Below, piece after piece: positions 1-7,738 of a stretch of DNA of 64,000 nt (positions are counted from its first letter, which is position 1; the number at the start of each line of letters is the position of its first letter). A program made the position numbers and the translations under genes. The notes beneath the pieces were generated by a model. That model searched no databases and was not told the origin of the DNA. It was given only the letters and a program-made list of their open reading frames with translations. The DNA comes from Rhodospirillum sp. (lineage in GTDB: Bacteria > Pseudomonadota > Alphaproteobacteria > Dongiales > Dongiaceae). Location: the NCBI GenBank assembly GCA_013822765.1, contig PNKY01000005.1, positions 248,001 to 312,000 on the forward strand, given 5' to 3'.

Positions 1-378
1 GAAGGCCGGCTGGCGCGCCGCAACGACCGCGCGGTAGTAGTCGGTCCAATCGCGCCCGTCGTCCTGGAAGATCAGCTCGTCGGCATAGCGGTTGGTGAAG
101 TCGAAGCGCGCCCAGCGCACGATCTCGGTTCCCACCAGGCGATAGAGCACGCGGAACGGATCATGGGAGATGCCGGTGATCATCACGTGCGGAAGAGCGC
201 TCTTGATCGCCGCGGGATCGATGTCGGCGCTGGCCGGAAGCCGCGAACCCTTCCGCTGGCTGAGCCAGTGTTTCAGCACCAGGGGAATTTTCGGAGAATG
301 AATGCGGGTCAGCACCGCATCGATTTCGCGATCCGGATCGAAAACGGAGAAACTGTCCTCGACAATCCGCAACTCCAT
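1..378 (-). CDS. PAS_5 (DUF1457-type) domain protein, 3' part cut by window edge
   Basis: The first 126 residues of a protein read on the minus strand; the gene runs off the left edge, so its C-terminus is missing. The start ATG at 378 follows a purine-rich GGGGGAAGGG ribosome site. The sequence has the layout of the PAS_5 family: a tryptophan helix (LKHWLSQRKGSRLPASADID), then a beta-rich core with FRVLYRLVGTEIVRWARFD and a Gly-less 'tGr'-type turn. These proteins carry a single PAS sensor fold of unknown ligand, found almost only in alphaproteobacteria. Role unknown; a signalling or sensory role is inferred only from the fold. Confidence 0.75.
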   Translation of the reverse strand, partial: MELRIVEDSFSVFDPDREIDAVLTRIHSPKIPLVLKHWLSQRKGSRLPASADIDPAAIKSALPHVMITGISHDPFRVLYRLVGTEIVRWARFDFTNRYADELIFQDDGRDWTDYYRAVVAARQPAF

Positions 379-719
379 TCCCTTCCCCCAAGGACAGCGC
401 TAAGCCACGCGGCGGAGTTGACAAGACCGCGAGCGAATCGCGGTCGGTCAGAAAGCGATGCCGGTACTGAATAGTCCCAGCGCGCGGAACGAGCAATCGG
501 GAAGAAGATGGTCCTTGCCGCTCAGAACAGCGGCGTGGGAATCCGTGACCATCTGAAGTCCGTCGTCCCTGATGCGGTTTGTGGTAAAAACCGGCATCGG
601 AGATTACATGGCTTCGGGGATGCTATGATGAGGAGTCTCGTCGGATTCCGGACCAAAGACAGGGTCTGCGCCGCTGGTGCGTCGCGCGGTCGAAGCAGCG
701 CCGTTGCCTGTCGCGCGCC
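379..719. other. Intergenic region without a supported gene
   Basis: Divergent spacer between the PAS_5 gene (minus) and the sulfotransferase (plus). It holds a perfect 8-bp inverted repeat at 425-445 (GACCGCGA, 5-base loop, TCGCGGTC) and an extended -10-like TGCTATGAT at 621-629 with no good -35, which could serve the sulfotransferase. Short open frames here have no ribosome site and no recognisable product. Confidence 0.5.
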
Positions 720-1289
720 ATGATCATCAACCACCAGTCCCGCTTCATCTTCTACCATGTACCCAAAGCAGCCGGGGTCAGCATCCGCAGCGCCTTGTTG
801 GAGCAGCCGGGCAGCAGGCGCATCCGGCCAAAACACCTGACGCCGGCGCAATTCCGGGCGACCTGGCACGGACTCACGGACTGGCGGCACTACTGGTATT
901 TCTCGTTCTGCTTTGTGCGCGATCCATGGGAGCGGTTCGGATCCTTCCATCGCTTCCTGCGCAATCGCCGCAAGCACCGATGGATCACCGACGATCTCAA
1001 CGACTTCGCCGCCGAGCTGGGGAAGCGGACGCCCCGCATCATGAAGATACGGGCCGCCATCCGACCGCAGTCGCACTACGCCCGCAGCGTCTCGTTCGTC
1101 GGGCGGTTCGAGCGCCTCGCCGATGACTTCGCACAGGTGGCGGAGCGGCTCGACTTTCAATCCGTCGCGCTGGAGCGGATCAATGCATCCGGCGCGCCGG
1201 TACGGTACCGCGATCGAATGAACGCGCGGTCCGAGGCCATCATCGCTGAATATTACCGGGATGACATCGAGCGCTTCGGATATCGATGA
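720..1289 (+). CDS. Sulfotransferase family protein (Sulfotransfer_2 type)
   Basis: A 189-residue protein likely to transfer sulfate from PAPS to a carbohydrate or other acceptor. It starts MIINHQSRFIFYHVPKAAG, the typical beginning of this family, with the 5'-phosphosulfate loop around residues 12-22. The 3'-phosphate motif is FVRDPWERFGSF (65-76). The family start pattern fixes the ATG at 720 although no clear Shine-Dalgarno precedes it. It is short for the family and stands alone, with no glycosyltransferase or polysaccharide genes next to it, so the acceptor is unknown. Surface polysaccharide sulfation is a guess. Confidence 0.8.
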   Translation: MIINHQSRFIFYHVPKAAGVSIRSALLEQPGSRRIRPKHLTPAQFRATWHGLTDWRHYWYFSFCFVRDPWERFGSFHRFLRNRRKHRWITDDLNDFAAELGKRTPRIMKIRAAIRPQSHYARSVSFVGRFERLADDFAQVAERLDFQSVALERINASGAPVRYRDRMNARSEAIIAEYYRDDIERFGYR

Positions 1290-1493
1290 AAATCAGAGCG
1301 CTAGCGAAAACTAGGTAGCCGATCCGCCCAAATTTGGGTGATCCGACCGATGCGCGCCGGCAGGGCGGCGCTTAGGTTAGCTCCATTGCGAAGGCGACAC
1401 GTCATTAAGACACGTCGCTTCGCGGCCACCCGGCACACGGGCTGAGCAGCCCTGACTCGGGTTCAGAGATGTCATGAGGTCATTTCGTCCGGA

Positions 1494-1517
1494 GCGCCGC
1501 AGGTAGGAACGCGGCGC
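1494..1517 (+). other. Stem-loop just upstream of the lipoprotein gene
   Basis: Perfect 7-bp stem GCGCCGC/GCGGCGC with a 10-base loop, ending 15 bases before the GGGAG ribosome site of the next gene. It lies in the probable 5' leader of the 1545 gene. The rest of the 255-bp spacer 1290-1544 holds a CCCAAATTTGGG palindrome (about 1329-1340) that may end the sulfotransferase transcript. No clear promoter was found. Confidence 0.4.
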
Positions 1518-1544
1518 AATTCCGGCCCAACGGGAGAAGATAAA

Positions 1545-2552
1545 ATGGCGTCGCTTACATGCACCAGGTTCGCGAAGGTCTCCATCATTGCTCTATCCGT
1601 CGGCATGGCATCGGCCTGCTCGACGGCTTCCGATCACACGGCGGTCATCAAGAAGTTCGCGGACGCGACCGGCTCCGTGAAAGACGCGATGGTCGCCTAC
1701 GACCAGGCCGCCGCCGAACGCCTGACCGGGCTCGTTCGCGCCAAGGCCGTCGCTCAGAAGAAGGGCCTTAACGGCACCAGCGGCCCCGGCTACGTCATCG
1801 AGCCCGAGGATTGCCAATCGGCATCGGTGAAATGCGTGGCCGTCTACCAGGAAGCCAGCGACGATCCGGACCCGGACTCGCTCACCTACGTCACGATCAT
1901 TCCTGAGCATGTGGCGGCCGCGAGAGCACTCGCCGACTATGCCGACGCCCTCAAGGCAGTCGCGGAAGCGGACTCCACGGCCCAGGTGAAAGCCGCACTG
2001 GACCAGGCCGCCGCGGCGACGAGCTCTCTCGCCAACATCGCGCAGCCGGGCGCCAGTGTAGTGGCCCAGCCATTCGCCGGAGCGACGGCCAATGGGCTGG
2101 CGTGGCTCTATGGGCGATACCAGGAGAAAATGAAGATCAGCGCGCTGCACGAGGCGACGCAGCGGATGAACCCGGAGGTCGAGAAGGCGGCGGAGTTGTT
2201 CGGAAATACCGCGACTCTGATCGATACGACCGGCCGGACCGCCAGCGCACAAGCTGTCGACGATGCAAAGGCGGCGTTCGACGGCAGCCCGTCGGCATCT
2301 GCGCTCGGCGACCTGGCGGCATCCGTCAACAGCTTCGACCGTCAGCTCAAGGTGTCGCCCAAGGACGTATTCGAACAGCTGGCGGATACCCACCAGAAAC
2401 TGACGGATGCCCTGGCGGAAGGCCCGGACTCCCTGGCGGAGATATTCGAATCCGTCAGCCGCCTCGCGGACGACGCCGATGCGCTCGCCGCCGTTGCGAT
2501 GCAGTTCAAGGCCGCCGCTGAGGCCAAGAACACAGCCATGATGATGCAGTGA
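1545..2552 (+). CDS. Hypothetical lipoprotein, Ala-rich helical
   Basis: 335 residues. The N-terminus has a signal peptide ending in the lipobox SVGMASAC, so Cys25 should be lipidated and the protein anchored in the cell envelope. The mature part is alanine-rich and predicted to be nearly all helix, with one short Cys pair segment near residues 90-97 (EDCQSASVKC). No family was recognised. GGGAGAAG eight bases upstream is its ribosome site. It is followed after 19 bases by a small helical protein and then a Cys-rich exported protein, all on one strand, which suggests an operon. Function unknown. Confidence 0.7.
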   Translation: MASLTCTRFAKVSIIALSVGMASACSTASDHTAVIKKFADATGSVKDAMVAYDQAAAERLTGLVRAKAVAQKKGLNGTSGPGYVIEPEDCQSASVKCVAVYQEASDDPDPDSLTYVTIIPEHVAAARALADYADALKAVAEADSTAQVKAALDQAAAATSSLANIAQPGASVVAQPFAGATANGLAWLYGRYQEKMKISALHEATQRMNPEVEKAAELFGNTATLIDTTGRTASAQAVDDAKAAFDGSPSASALGDLAASVNSFDRQLKVSPKDVFEQLADTHQKLTDALAEGPDSLAEIFESVSRLADDADALAAVAMQFKAAAEAKNTAMMMQ

Positions 2553-2571
2553 TCGGATATAGGAGGGATAT

Positions 2572-2982
2572 ATGGCCAGTCATCAGGAGATATTCGACAC
2601 CGCGCAAAAGAGGATCTCGGAGCTTCAGGCAGTCGAGTTCCAGCTCGAGCGCGAGGTAGTCACCATCAAGGACAAGGAGTTCGACCACCCATTGAGCGAG
2701 AGCGACAGAGATCGGGTCATCGATCTGCGGTCGGCGAAGGCCAACATCCGTTCGGCCATCGACGAGCTGGCCTTCGTCACGCTGAAGGCGCTGGAAACCA
2801 CGGACGAGCTCAAGCGCATCCGCAACGCGATCGCCGGCGCGGTGAAGGACCTCAAGAAGACGGCCGACCGCATCGCCAAGATCGGCATGGTCGCGACCAC
2901 GATCAGACAGGTCCTCGGCGGCGTGGAGAAGATCGGCAAGCAGATCGAGAAGTTGAACCAAGACGAGAAAGAGATGGCGTAG
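2572..2982 (+). CDS. Small helical/coiled-coil hypothetical protein
   Basis: 136 residues with a strong AGGAGG ribosome site, no signal peptide and no membrane segment, so probably cytoplasmic. It is highly charged, and heptad-like patterns run through residues 5-60 and 85-130, which suggests a coiled coil or helical bundle. It follows the lipoprotein gene by 19 bases and is presumably co-transcribed with it. Some of its vocabulary (repeated helix with conserved Lys/Asp) resembles the helical domain of that lipoprotein, but I cannot show homology. Function unknown. Confidence 0.65.
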   Translation: MASHQEIFDTAQKRISELQAVEFQLEREVVTIKDKEFDHPLSESDRDRVIDLRSAKANIRSAIDELAFVTLKALETTDELKRIRNAIAGAVKDLKKTADRIAKIGMVATTIRQVLGGVEKIGKQIEKLNQDEKEMA

Positions 2983-2995
2983 AAAGTCTTATTGG

Positions 2996-3035
2996 CAGTC
3001 CCGTGTCAATGCTTGCACCGCTAGGCACGGGACTG
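2996..3035 (+). other. Stem-loop between two hypothetical genes
   Basis: A perfect 10-bp stem (CAGTCCCGTG at 2996-3005, CACGGGACTG at 3026-3035) with a 20-base loop, sitting between the 2572 and 3064 genes. There is no T-run, so it is more likely a processing or partial-termination element, or an mRNA-stabilising hairpin, than a full terminator. Confidence 0.5.
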
Positions 3036-3063
3036 AGCAATCGGAATTGCAGGAGGTCTTGAA

Positions 3064-3828
3064 ATGCTTCGAAGGATCATTCTTGGAATCATCGCTTTGC
3101 TGTGCGCGACGCCGGCATTCGCCGAGGAGCTCCAGCCGACTATCTACAGCGATGGCGCTTCATGCCCGGGAAACTGCGATGCGCACGTGGTCTTCCACAA
3201 GTCGATCAACGGCACGAAGTTCGCATCGCTGCCCTCCAGTCCCAGGTCCAGCCCCGTCGCCTGCAAGAACGGCGAGACCTGCCGCATCTGCTTCGATGAG
3301 CGCGACAGCTCCTGCATGGAGGTGATGTATCGCGGCAATGGTCCCGAAAAGGAGCGGTTCGACTTCACGCCCGCCTTCTATGAGGCCACTTGTCCCAAGC
3401 AGGGGATTCCGGAAGCGTTGGCCAAACAGTGCAAGAGCTTCGACCGGCAATTCGCGAAGCTGACCGCGGATGCGGTCTACTGCTTGAGCGACCAGACGCA
3501 TCCGGGTTGCCAGGACCTGTTGGCTGCCGCCGAAGCCGCCAAGGCGACGGATGAGCCGCTCTGGGAGGACTGCAAGGCAATGGGCGAAGCTGCGTTCAAC
3601 AGGAAGCATGCGGCCGAACCTGCCAAGCAGCGCTCGGAGCATTGCGCCTACGAGAAGAAAGGCACCGGCGGACCGAACAGCAAGGGCCAGACCTGGCGCA
3701 GGCTGTTGCCCGCGCTGTGCCAAAAGGGCGCCTATGTCGGCCGCGACGGATTGGACTGCTGCGACAGCAACAATATGTCGCTCGGCGGCCTGGGACGCGA
3801 GTGCACCAACTACACGGTCAAGAAGTGA
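3064..3828 (+). CDS. Cysteine-rich exported hypothetical protein
   Basis: 254 residues with a clear Sec signal peptide (MLRRIILGIIALLCATPAFA, cleavage after AFA near residue 20) and a GCAGGAGG ribosome site. The mature protein has 16 cysteines, including CPGNC, CRIC and a DCCD pair near the C-terminus. That density suggests a disulfide-stapled periplasmic or secreted protein. No family was recognised. It is the last of three same-strand genes (1545, 2572, 3064). Its role is unknown; folding would need the Dsb system. Confidence 0.7.
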   Translation: MLRRIILGIIALLCATPAFAEELQPTIYSDGASCPGNCDAHVVFHKSINGTKFASLPSSPRSSPVACKNGETCRICFDERDSSCMEVMYRGNGPEKERFDFTPAFYEATCPKQGIPEALAKQCKSFDRQFAKLTADAVYCLSDQTHPGCQDLLAAAEAAKATDEPLWEDCKAMGEAAFNRKHAAEPAKQRSEHCAYEKKGTGGPNSKGQTWRRLLPALCQKGAYVGRDGLDCCDSNNMSLGGLGRECTNYTVKK

Positions 3829-3876
3829 GCGGCGAAGGTGATCGACGAGCAGCTTGAGTGTTGAGCAATGGAAAGT

Positions 3877-3951
3877 TGGTAGCGCTGGGCGGATTTGAAC
3901 CACCGACACAGGGATTATGATTCCCCTGCTCTACCACTGAGCTACAGCGCC
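3877..3951 (-). tRNA. tRNA-Met (CAT), elongator
   Basis: On the minus strand the sequence folds as a full tRNA. It has a 7-bp acceptor stem (first pair G-U), D arm GCTC/GAGC, anticodon stem GGGGA/TCCCT with loop ATCATAA (anticodon CAT), T arm GGTGG-TTCAAAT-CCGCC, and an encoded CCA (3877-3879). The closed first pair and the ATCATAA loop fit elongator Met rather than initiator; a lysidine-modified Ile2 tRNA cannot be fully excluded. It has its own promoter at 3994-4022. Confidence 0.93.
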
Positions 3952-3993
3952 ACCGGAGGCCGGCTTGGGGGCCGGCCGGAAATCGGAGGCAAG

Positions 3994-4022
3994 CGTATAA
4001 CCCCCGCCGTCCGCCGCGTCAA
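3994..4022 (-). promoter_or_regulatory. Sigma-70-type promoter of tRNA-Met
   Basis: Read on the minus strand: -35 TTGACG (4022-4017), 17-base spacer, -10 TATACG (3999-3994). Transcription would start near 3987, about 35 bases before the mature tRNA 5' end, leaving a short leader for RNase P to remove. Confidence 0.7.
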
Positions 4023-4050
4023 GGATAGAGCAAGCCTTTGATCTTGCGCC

Positions 4051-4356
4051 CTAATCTGCGAACATGGAGGTCAGTTTCAGGGCCACGCCCATGCTGCCCT
4101 CGACCTTCAGCTTGCCGGTCATGTAGGCGAGCGTCGGGTCGAGCCCGCCGGCCATCAGCTTCTCAAGGTTCTCGGCCGAGATCCGGATGGTGGTGGTGGC
4201 GTCCGCCTTGTCCTCGTTGTCGATCGCCGGCGGGTGCTCGGTGCCGTCCCAGAAGATGATGCCGTCATCCTCCAGCTGGAACTTCACCTTGTAGCCGAGC
4301 TTCACGTTCTGGCCCGCACGCTTGCGCAGCTCTTCCGTCAGTTCCGCGAGATCCAT
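4051..4356 (-). CDS. SCP2 sterol-binding domain protein
   Basis: 101 residues, a complete single SCP2 domain. The family pattern is visible: a beta strand VKFQLEDDGIIFWDG, the central ADATTTIRISAENLEKLMAGGLDP, and the closing AYMTGKLKVEGSMGVALKLTSMF. These small proteins bind lipids or acyl-CoA in a hydrophobic tunnel; the bacterial role is poorly defined. The start lies 12 bases after the mnmA stop, so it is probably the last protein gene of that transcript. The tRNA-Met promoter follows it. Confidence 0.85.
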   Translation of the reverse strand: MDLAELTEELRKRAGQNVKLGYKVKFQLEDDGIIFWDGTEHPPAIDNEDKADATTTIRISAENLEKLMAGGLDPTLAYMTGKLKVEGSMGVALKLTSMFAD

Positions 4357-4368
4357 GAGCGCTTCCCC

Positions 4369-5502
4369 CTACGCTGCTTGTGCAGTCCGTTCCCGCTCGA
4401 TCCAGCCGCCGCCGAGCACGCGGCTGCCCTGGTACAACACGCAAGCCTGGCCCGGCGCGATGCCGAACTGCGGCTCCGCGAGCGCGACGCGCGCATGGCC
4501 GCCGGGCAGCAGCGATAGGATCGCCGGCTTCGGCTCGGTCATCGAGCGCAGCTTGACCTCGACCTCGACATTGCCGGTGGGCTCGCCGGCGCGGCCCAGC
4601 CAGTTCACCTCGCGCAAAGTCACGCTCGACTTCGCCAGCGCCGCCTTCGGGCCGACGAACACGCGGCGCGTCTCTGGCTCCAGGCGCACGACATAGAGTG
4701 GCTGGCCGTTCTCGTTGAGATCGCCGAGGCCGAGGCCCTTGCGCTGGCCGACGGTGAAATTGATGAGGCCGTCATGCTGGCCGAGCACGCGGCCATCCAT
4801 GTGCATCAGCTCGCCGGGCTCGGCCGCGCCGGGGCGCAGGCGCTCCACCACCTTGGCATAGCCGCCGGTCGGCACGAAGCAGATGTCCTGGCTGTCCGGC
4901 TTGTCGGCGACCGCCAGCTCGAACTCGGCAGCGATGGCGCGGGTCTCGGTCTTCGGCAGGTCGCCGAGCGGGAACCGCAGATAGTCCAGCTGCTCCGGCG
5001 TGGTCGCGAACAGGAAATAGCTCTGGTCGCGGCGCGGATCGGCGCCGCGATGCAGCTCAGCGCCGCGCGCGCCCAACACGCGCTTCACGTAGTGGCCGGT
5101 CGCCAGCGCCTCGGCGCCGAGCTCGCGCGACTGCGTGAGCAGGTCGCGGAACTTGACCCGCTGATTGCAGCGCACGCACGGGATCGGCGTCTCGCCCGCC
5201 AGATAGGAGTCCGCGAAGTCCTGCATCACCGCGTCGGAGAAGCGGCTCTCGTAGTCGAGCACGTAGTGCGGGATGCCGATCTTGTCGGCCGCCATCCGCG
5301 CGTCATAGATGTCCTGGCCAGCGCAGCAGGCGCCCTTCTTGCCGACCGTCAGGCCGTGGTCGTAGAGCTGCAGCGTGATGCCGACCACGTCGTAGCCCTC
5401 GCGCTTCAGCAAGGCAGCCGTGACGCTGCTGTCGACGCCGCCCGACATGGCGACGACCACGCGCGTTTCCTCCGGCCGCTTGTTGAAACCGAGCGAGTTC
5501 AT
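4369..5502 (-). CDS. mnmA: tRNA-specific 2-thiouridylase MnmA
   Basis: 377 residues. It adds sulfur to position 2 of wobble uridine (U34) in Lys, Glu and Gln tRNAs, using ATP and sulfur relayed from IscS. The PP-loop [12 protein letters not shown] lies at 15-26. The catalytic cysteines are Cys112 (CVRCN) and Cys208 (SQDICF), and a C-terminal beta-barrel follows. I chose the ATG at 5502; an open frame continues 39 codons further upstream, but that part is translated from a dispersed palindromic repeat and has no counterpart in the family. It is downstream of the isc operon that encodes its sulfur donor; a 201-bp spacer with the repeat separates them, so co-transcription is uncertain. Confidence 0.95.
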   Translation of the reverse strand: MNSLGFNKRPEETRVVVAMSGGVDSSVTAALLKREGYDVVGITLQLYDHGLTVGKKGACCAGQDIYDARMAADKIGIPHYVLDYESRFSDAVMQDFADSYLAGETPIPCVRCNQRVKFRDLLTQSRELGAEALATGHYVKRVLGARGAELHRGADPRRDQSYFLFATTPEQLDYLRFPLGDLPKTETRAIAAEFELAVADKPDSQDICFVPTGGYAKVVERLRPGAAEPGELMHMDGRVLGQHDGLINFTVGQRKGLGLGDLNENGQPLYVVRLEPETRRVFVGPKAALAKSSVTLREVNWLGRAGEPTGNVEVEVKLRSMTEPKPAILSLLPGGHARVALAEPQFGIAPGQACVLYQGSRVLGGGWIERERTAQAA

Positions 5503-5540
5503 GGTGTTGCTACCCAATCGTCTTTTCTCATTCACTCTCA

Positions 5541-5635
5541 TCGTCACCCCGGCCAAGCGTAGCGCGAGCCGGGGTCCACTCATCCGCCGCAGTGACCGTC
5601 GAAATGGATCCCGGCTCAAGGCCGGGATGACGGTC
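5541..5635. repeat. Dispersed intergenic palindromic repeat (two hairpins)
   Basis: Two GC-rich hairpins in tandem: ACCCCGGC (5546-5553) pairing with GCCGGGGT (5568-5575), and ATCCCGGC (5608-5615) pairing with GCCGGGAT (5621-5628). The flanking words GTCACCCCGGC and GGATCCCGGCTCAAGGCCGG are those of the short mosaic repeats scattered through many alphaproteobacterial intergenic regions. It may act as a terminator or mRNA stabiliser between the hydrolase gene and mnmA. I noticed no second copy in this window. Confidence 0.7.
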
Positions 5636-5703
5636 GGAGGGGCGGCAATCTCAGCGCGCTCATCCTACACGCGCGCATTATCTGGGCCAACTCGGCCGCG
5701 AAT

Positions 5704-7134
5704 TCAACGACTTAGGATGTCGAACATGCGCGCATAGGGAGACGGGTCGACGCCGAGGCCGATGGCGGCGGAGAAGTGGCCACGGTCGCGGACGAACAGG
5801 TTGTCCTTGGGGATGCGCCATTGCCCGGCGAGCTGGTGGCCGCCGGCGGCAGGCGTCACGTCGTCCCGCTTGCCGACCATCAGCACGATACTGGCCGGGT
5901 CGATCGGCGGCTCCGTGGTGGCGTCTGTGATCGGTTCCAGCGCCTCGAAATGCTCCGCGCGCCAGCCGTGGCGGCGCACCTCGTTGTCGATGTCCGCCAT
6001 GTGGCCCAGCGAGGATTCGAGCGGCAGCGCGCTGACCCGCGCGGTCGCGGTCATGAGGAACAGGGCATCCGGCTTGCATTCCGCCGACCAGTAGCGCCAG
6101 CGGCTGGCCGCGACCTGGGTCGTCAGCGCGCCGAGTGAGATGCCGCCGAGCGAGATCCTGCCCGGGCCTTGCGCGCGGCACCAGGCAATCATCGCGGCAT
6201 ACTCGCGCGCGGCGCGCACGAAGTGCTGGATACCGGAGATCGGCGGCTCGGTCAGGAAGCTCTCGCCGCCATAGTAGCCGGCCTTGCAGCGGCGGTTATG
6301 ACCCGGCCCGTCGGGCAACACGATGCGCATGCCGACGCGCGCCATGTTGAGGAAGCTGCGCGGACCATCGACCATCATCTCCGTCTCCATGGCGAGGCCA
6401 TGAGCGAAGAAGAAGGTCGGCAGGCTCTTAGGATGCTGCTTGGGCTCATAGACGTGGGCGTAGCAGGTGTCGGCCGGATCGTCGCCGACGCCGTCGCTCT
6501 CGAACCTCAGCCAATATTCGATCGCGTCGCCATGATCGATGGTCTTGCTGCGCTCGATCGCCGGCAAGGTCTCGGGCACCTGAAACAGGGCGTCGGGATC
6601 GGTCAGCACCTGGGACAGCGCCTCGATCGCGAAGTCCGGCTTCGGCGTGCGATAACGCACGGCCGAGACGTGGTACTTCTTCGCGAATGACAAATAGCGG
6701 AATCGGTTGGCCATGTAGGATTGCGCGGTCTGGCGCCGTTCCTTCTCGGCCGCGGCGAGGTCACCCTCCGCGCCCTCGAATGCCATCTCGGACCAGCGCG
6801 TCTGCGCCGCCTTGGAGAGCAGGCGCAGGCGGTGCGTGACGTTGAGCTTGCTTCGGAGACGCGGCGGCAGGCCGAACAGGCCGAGCTGGCGCGCGAACCC
6901 CTCGAGCGATGTGCTGCTGGCGCCAGCAGCCGCCCAGGCGCGCGACGCCGGCAGCACGCGCTTGAAAGCCCAGAGGCAGACCGGATCGATCCACGGCCGC
7001 GCCAGGATCGAGTGGAGCAGCGATCCGGTGCGCGGGAACTGCACGGTCCGGCGCAGGCCGGTGCCGAGCACTTCGCCCGTGATCTTTTCCGTGAGGGGAG
7101 TCTGAGCGGGCTCGGTCAGAGACGTCTCGCTCAC
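5704..7134 (-). CDS. Alpha/beta hydrolase family protein
   Basis: 476 residues. The C-terminal 300 residues carry an alpha/beta-hydrolase fold, with the nucleophile elbow GGISLGALT (G-x-S-x-G) and a late RDRGHFSAAIG that should supply the catalytic His. About 170 residues precede it and have no recognised domain. I chose the GTG at 7134, whose GTGA overlaps the iscX stop and sits behind a GGAG ribosome site; a longer frame would overlap iscX. It is translationally coupled to iscX, at the end of the isc operon. The substrate is unknown, and why a hydrolase rides with Fe-S assembly genes is unclear. Confidence 0.75.
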   Translation of the reverse strand: MSETSLTEPAQTPLTEKITGEVLGTGLRRTVQFPRTGSLLHSILARPWIDPVCLWAFKRVLPASRAWAAAGASSTSLEGFARQLGLFGLPPRLRSKLNVTHRLRLLSKAAQTRWSEMAFEGAEGDLAAAEKERRQTAQSYMANRFRYLSFAKKYHVSAVRYRTPKPDFAIEALSQVLTDPDALFQVPETLPAIERSKTIDHGDAIEYWLRFESDGVGDDPADTCYAHVYEPKQHPKSLPTFFFAHGLAMETEMMVDGPRSFLNMARVGMRIVLPDGPGHNRRCKAGYYGGESFLTEPPISGIQHFVRAAREYAAMIAWCRAQGPGRISLGGISLGALTTQVAASRWRYWSAECKPDALFLMTATARVSALPLESSLGHMADIDNEVRRHGWRAEHFEALEPITDATTEPPIDPASIVLMVGKRDDVTPAAGGHQLAGQWRIPKDNLFVRDRGHFSAAIGLGVDPSPYARMFDILSR

Positions 7135-7337
7135 CCGCGCTCCTCGATCCACGCGGCCTGGATGGCCTCGAGGATCTTCTCGTTGGACTTGTTCGGCTCG
7201 TCGGCGAAATCCGGAATTTCCTGCACCCACTTCCAGAGGTCGGTGAATCGCAGGTTGACGACGTCGACGTCGGGACGCGCCTCTTCCAGTTCGATCGCGA
7301 TATCGTGGACGTCGGTCCAGCGCAGTTTTTTCGCCAT
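7131..7337 (-). CDS. iscX: Fe-S cluster assembly protein IscX
   Basis: 68 residues, the normal size. IscX is a small acidic protein that binds IscS and iron and tunes the rate of cluster assembly. The family signature is clear: KLRWTDVHDIAIELEEARPD, then NLRFTDLWKWVQEIPDF and a C-terminal LEAIQAAWIEE. It lies 35 bases after fdx and overlaps the hydrolase start by four bases. Confidence 0.95.
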   Translation of the reverse strand: MAKKLRWTDVHDIAIELEEARPDVDVVNLRFTDLWKWVQEIPDFADEPNKSNEKILEAIQAAWIEERG

Positions 7338-7372
7338 GTCGTCGTCCAGCTCCGATCGATTTTCCGCGGCCG

Positions 7373-7708
7373 CTACTTGTCGACCATCATGTTGCGCGTC
7401 GCGTTCGGCAGGCTGACGGTGAGGCCGTCCAGCTCTTCCGTCATCTTGATCTGGCAGCCCAGGCGCGAGGTGTGCGTGAGGCCGAAGGCGAGATCGAGCA
7501 TGTCCTCCTCGTCCTCGGTCGCGGTCTGCAGCACGTCATACCATTCGGGGTCGACGATCACGTGGCAGGTCGAGCAGGCCAGCGAGCCCTCGCAGGCGCC
7601 TTCCAGGCTGATGTTGTTGCGATGCGCGATTTCCAGCACCGAAAGCCCGACCGGCGCGTCGACATCGAGACGCGAGCCATCGGGATTGATGAAGGTCATC
7701 CTAGGCAT
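7373..7708 (-). CDS. fdx: Isc-type [2Fe-2S] ferredoxin
   Basis: 111 residues. It donates electrons to cluster assembly on IscU. It is an adrenodoxin-type ferredoxin with ligands Cys39, Cys45, Cys48 and Cys85 (C-x5-C-x2-C...C, in [14 protein letters not shown] and LGCQIKM), and it ends in the usual LPNATRNMM segment. It lies 30 bases after hscA in the standard isc order. Confidence 0.95.
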   Translation of the reverse strand: MPRMTFINPDGSRLDVDAPVGLSVLEIAHRNNISLEGACEGSLACSTCHVIVDPEWYDVLQTATEDEEDMLDLAFGLTHTSRLGCQIKMTEELDGLTVSLPNATRNMMVDK

Positions 7709-7738
7709 CTACTTAACTCCGTTAGGAAATCCGCAATT

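Noticed and set aside
5503..5619. N-terminal extension of MnmA by 39 residues
   Set aside because: It is translated from the dispersed palindromic repeat and its flank; family members start at the ATG 5502 position.
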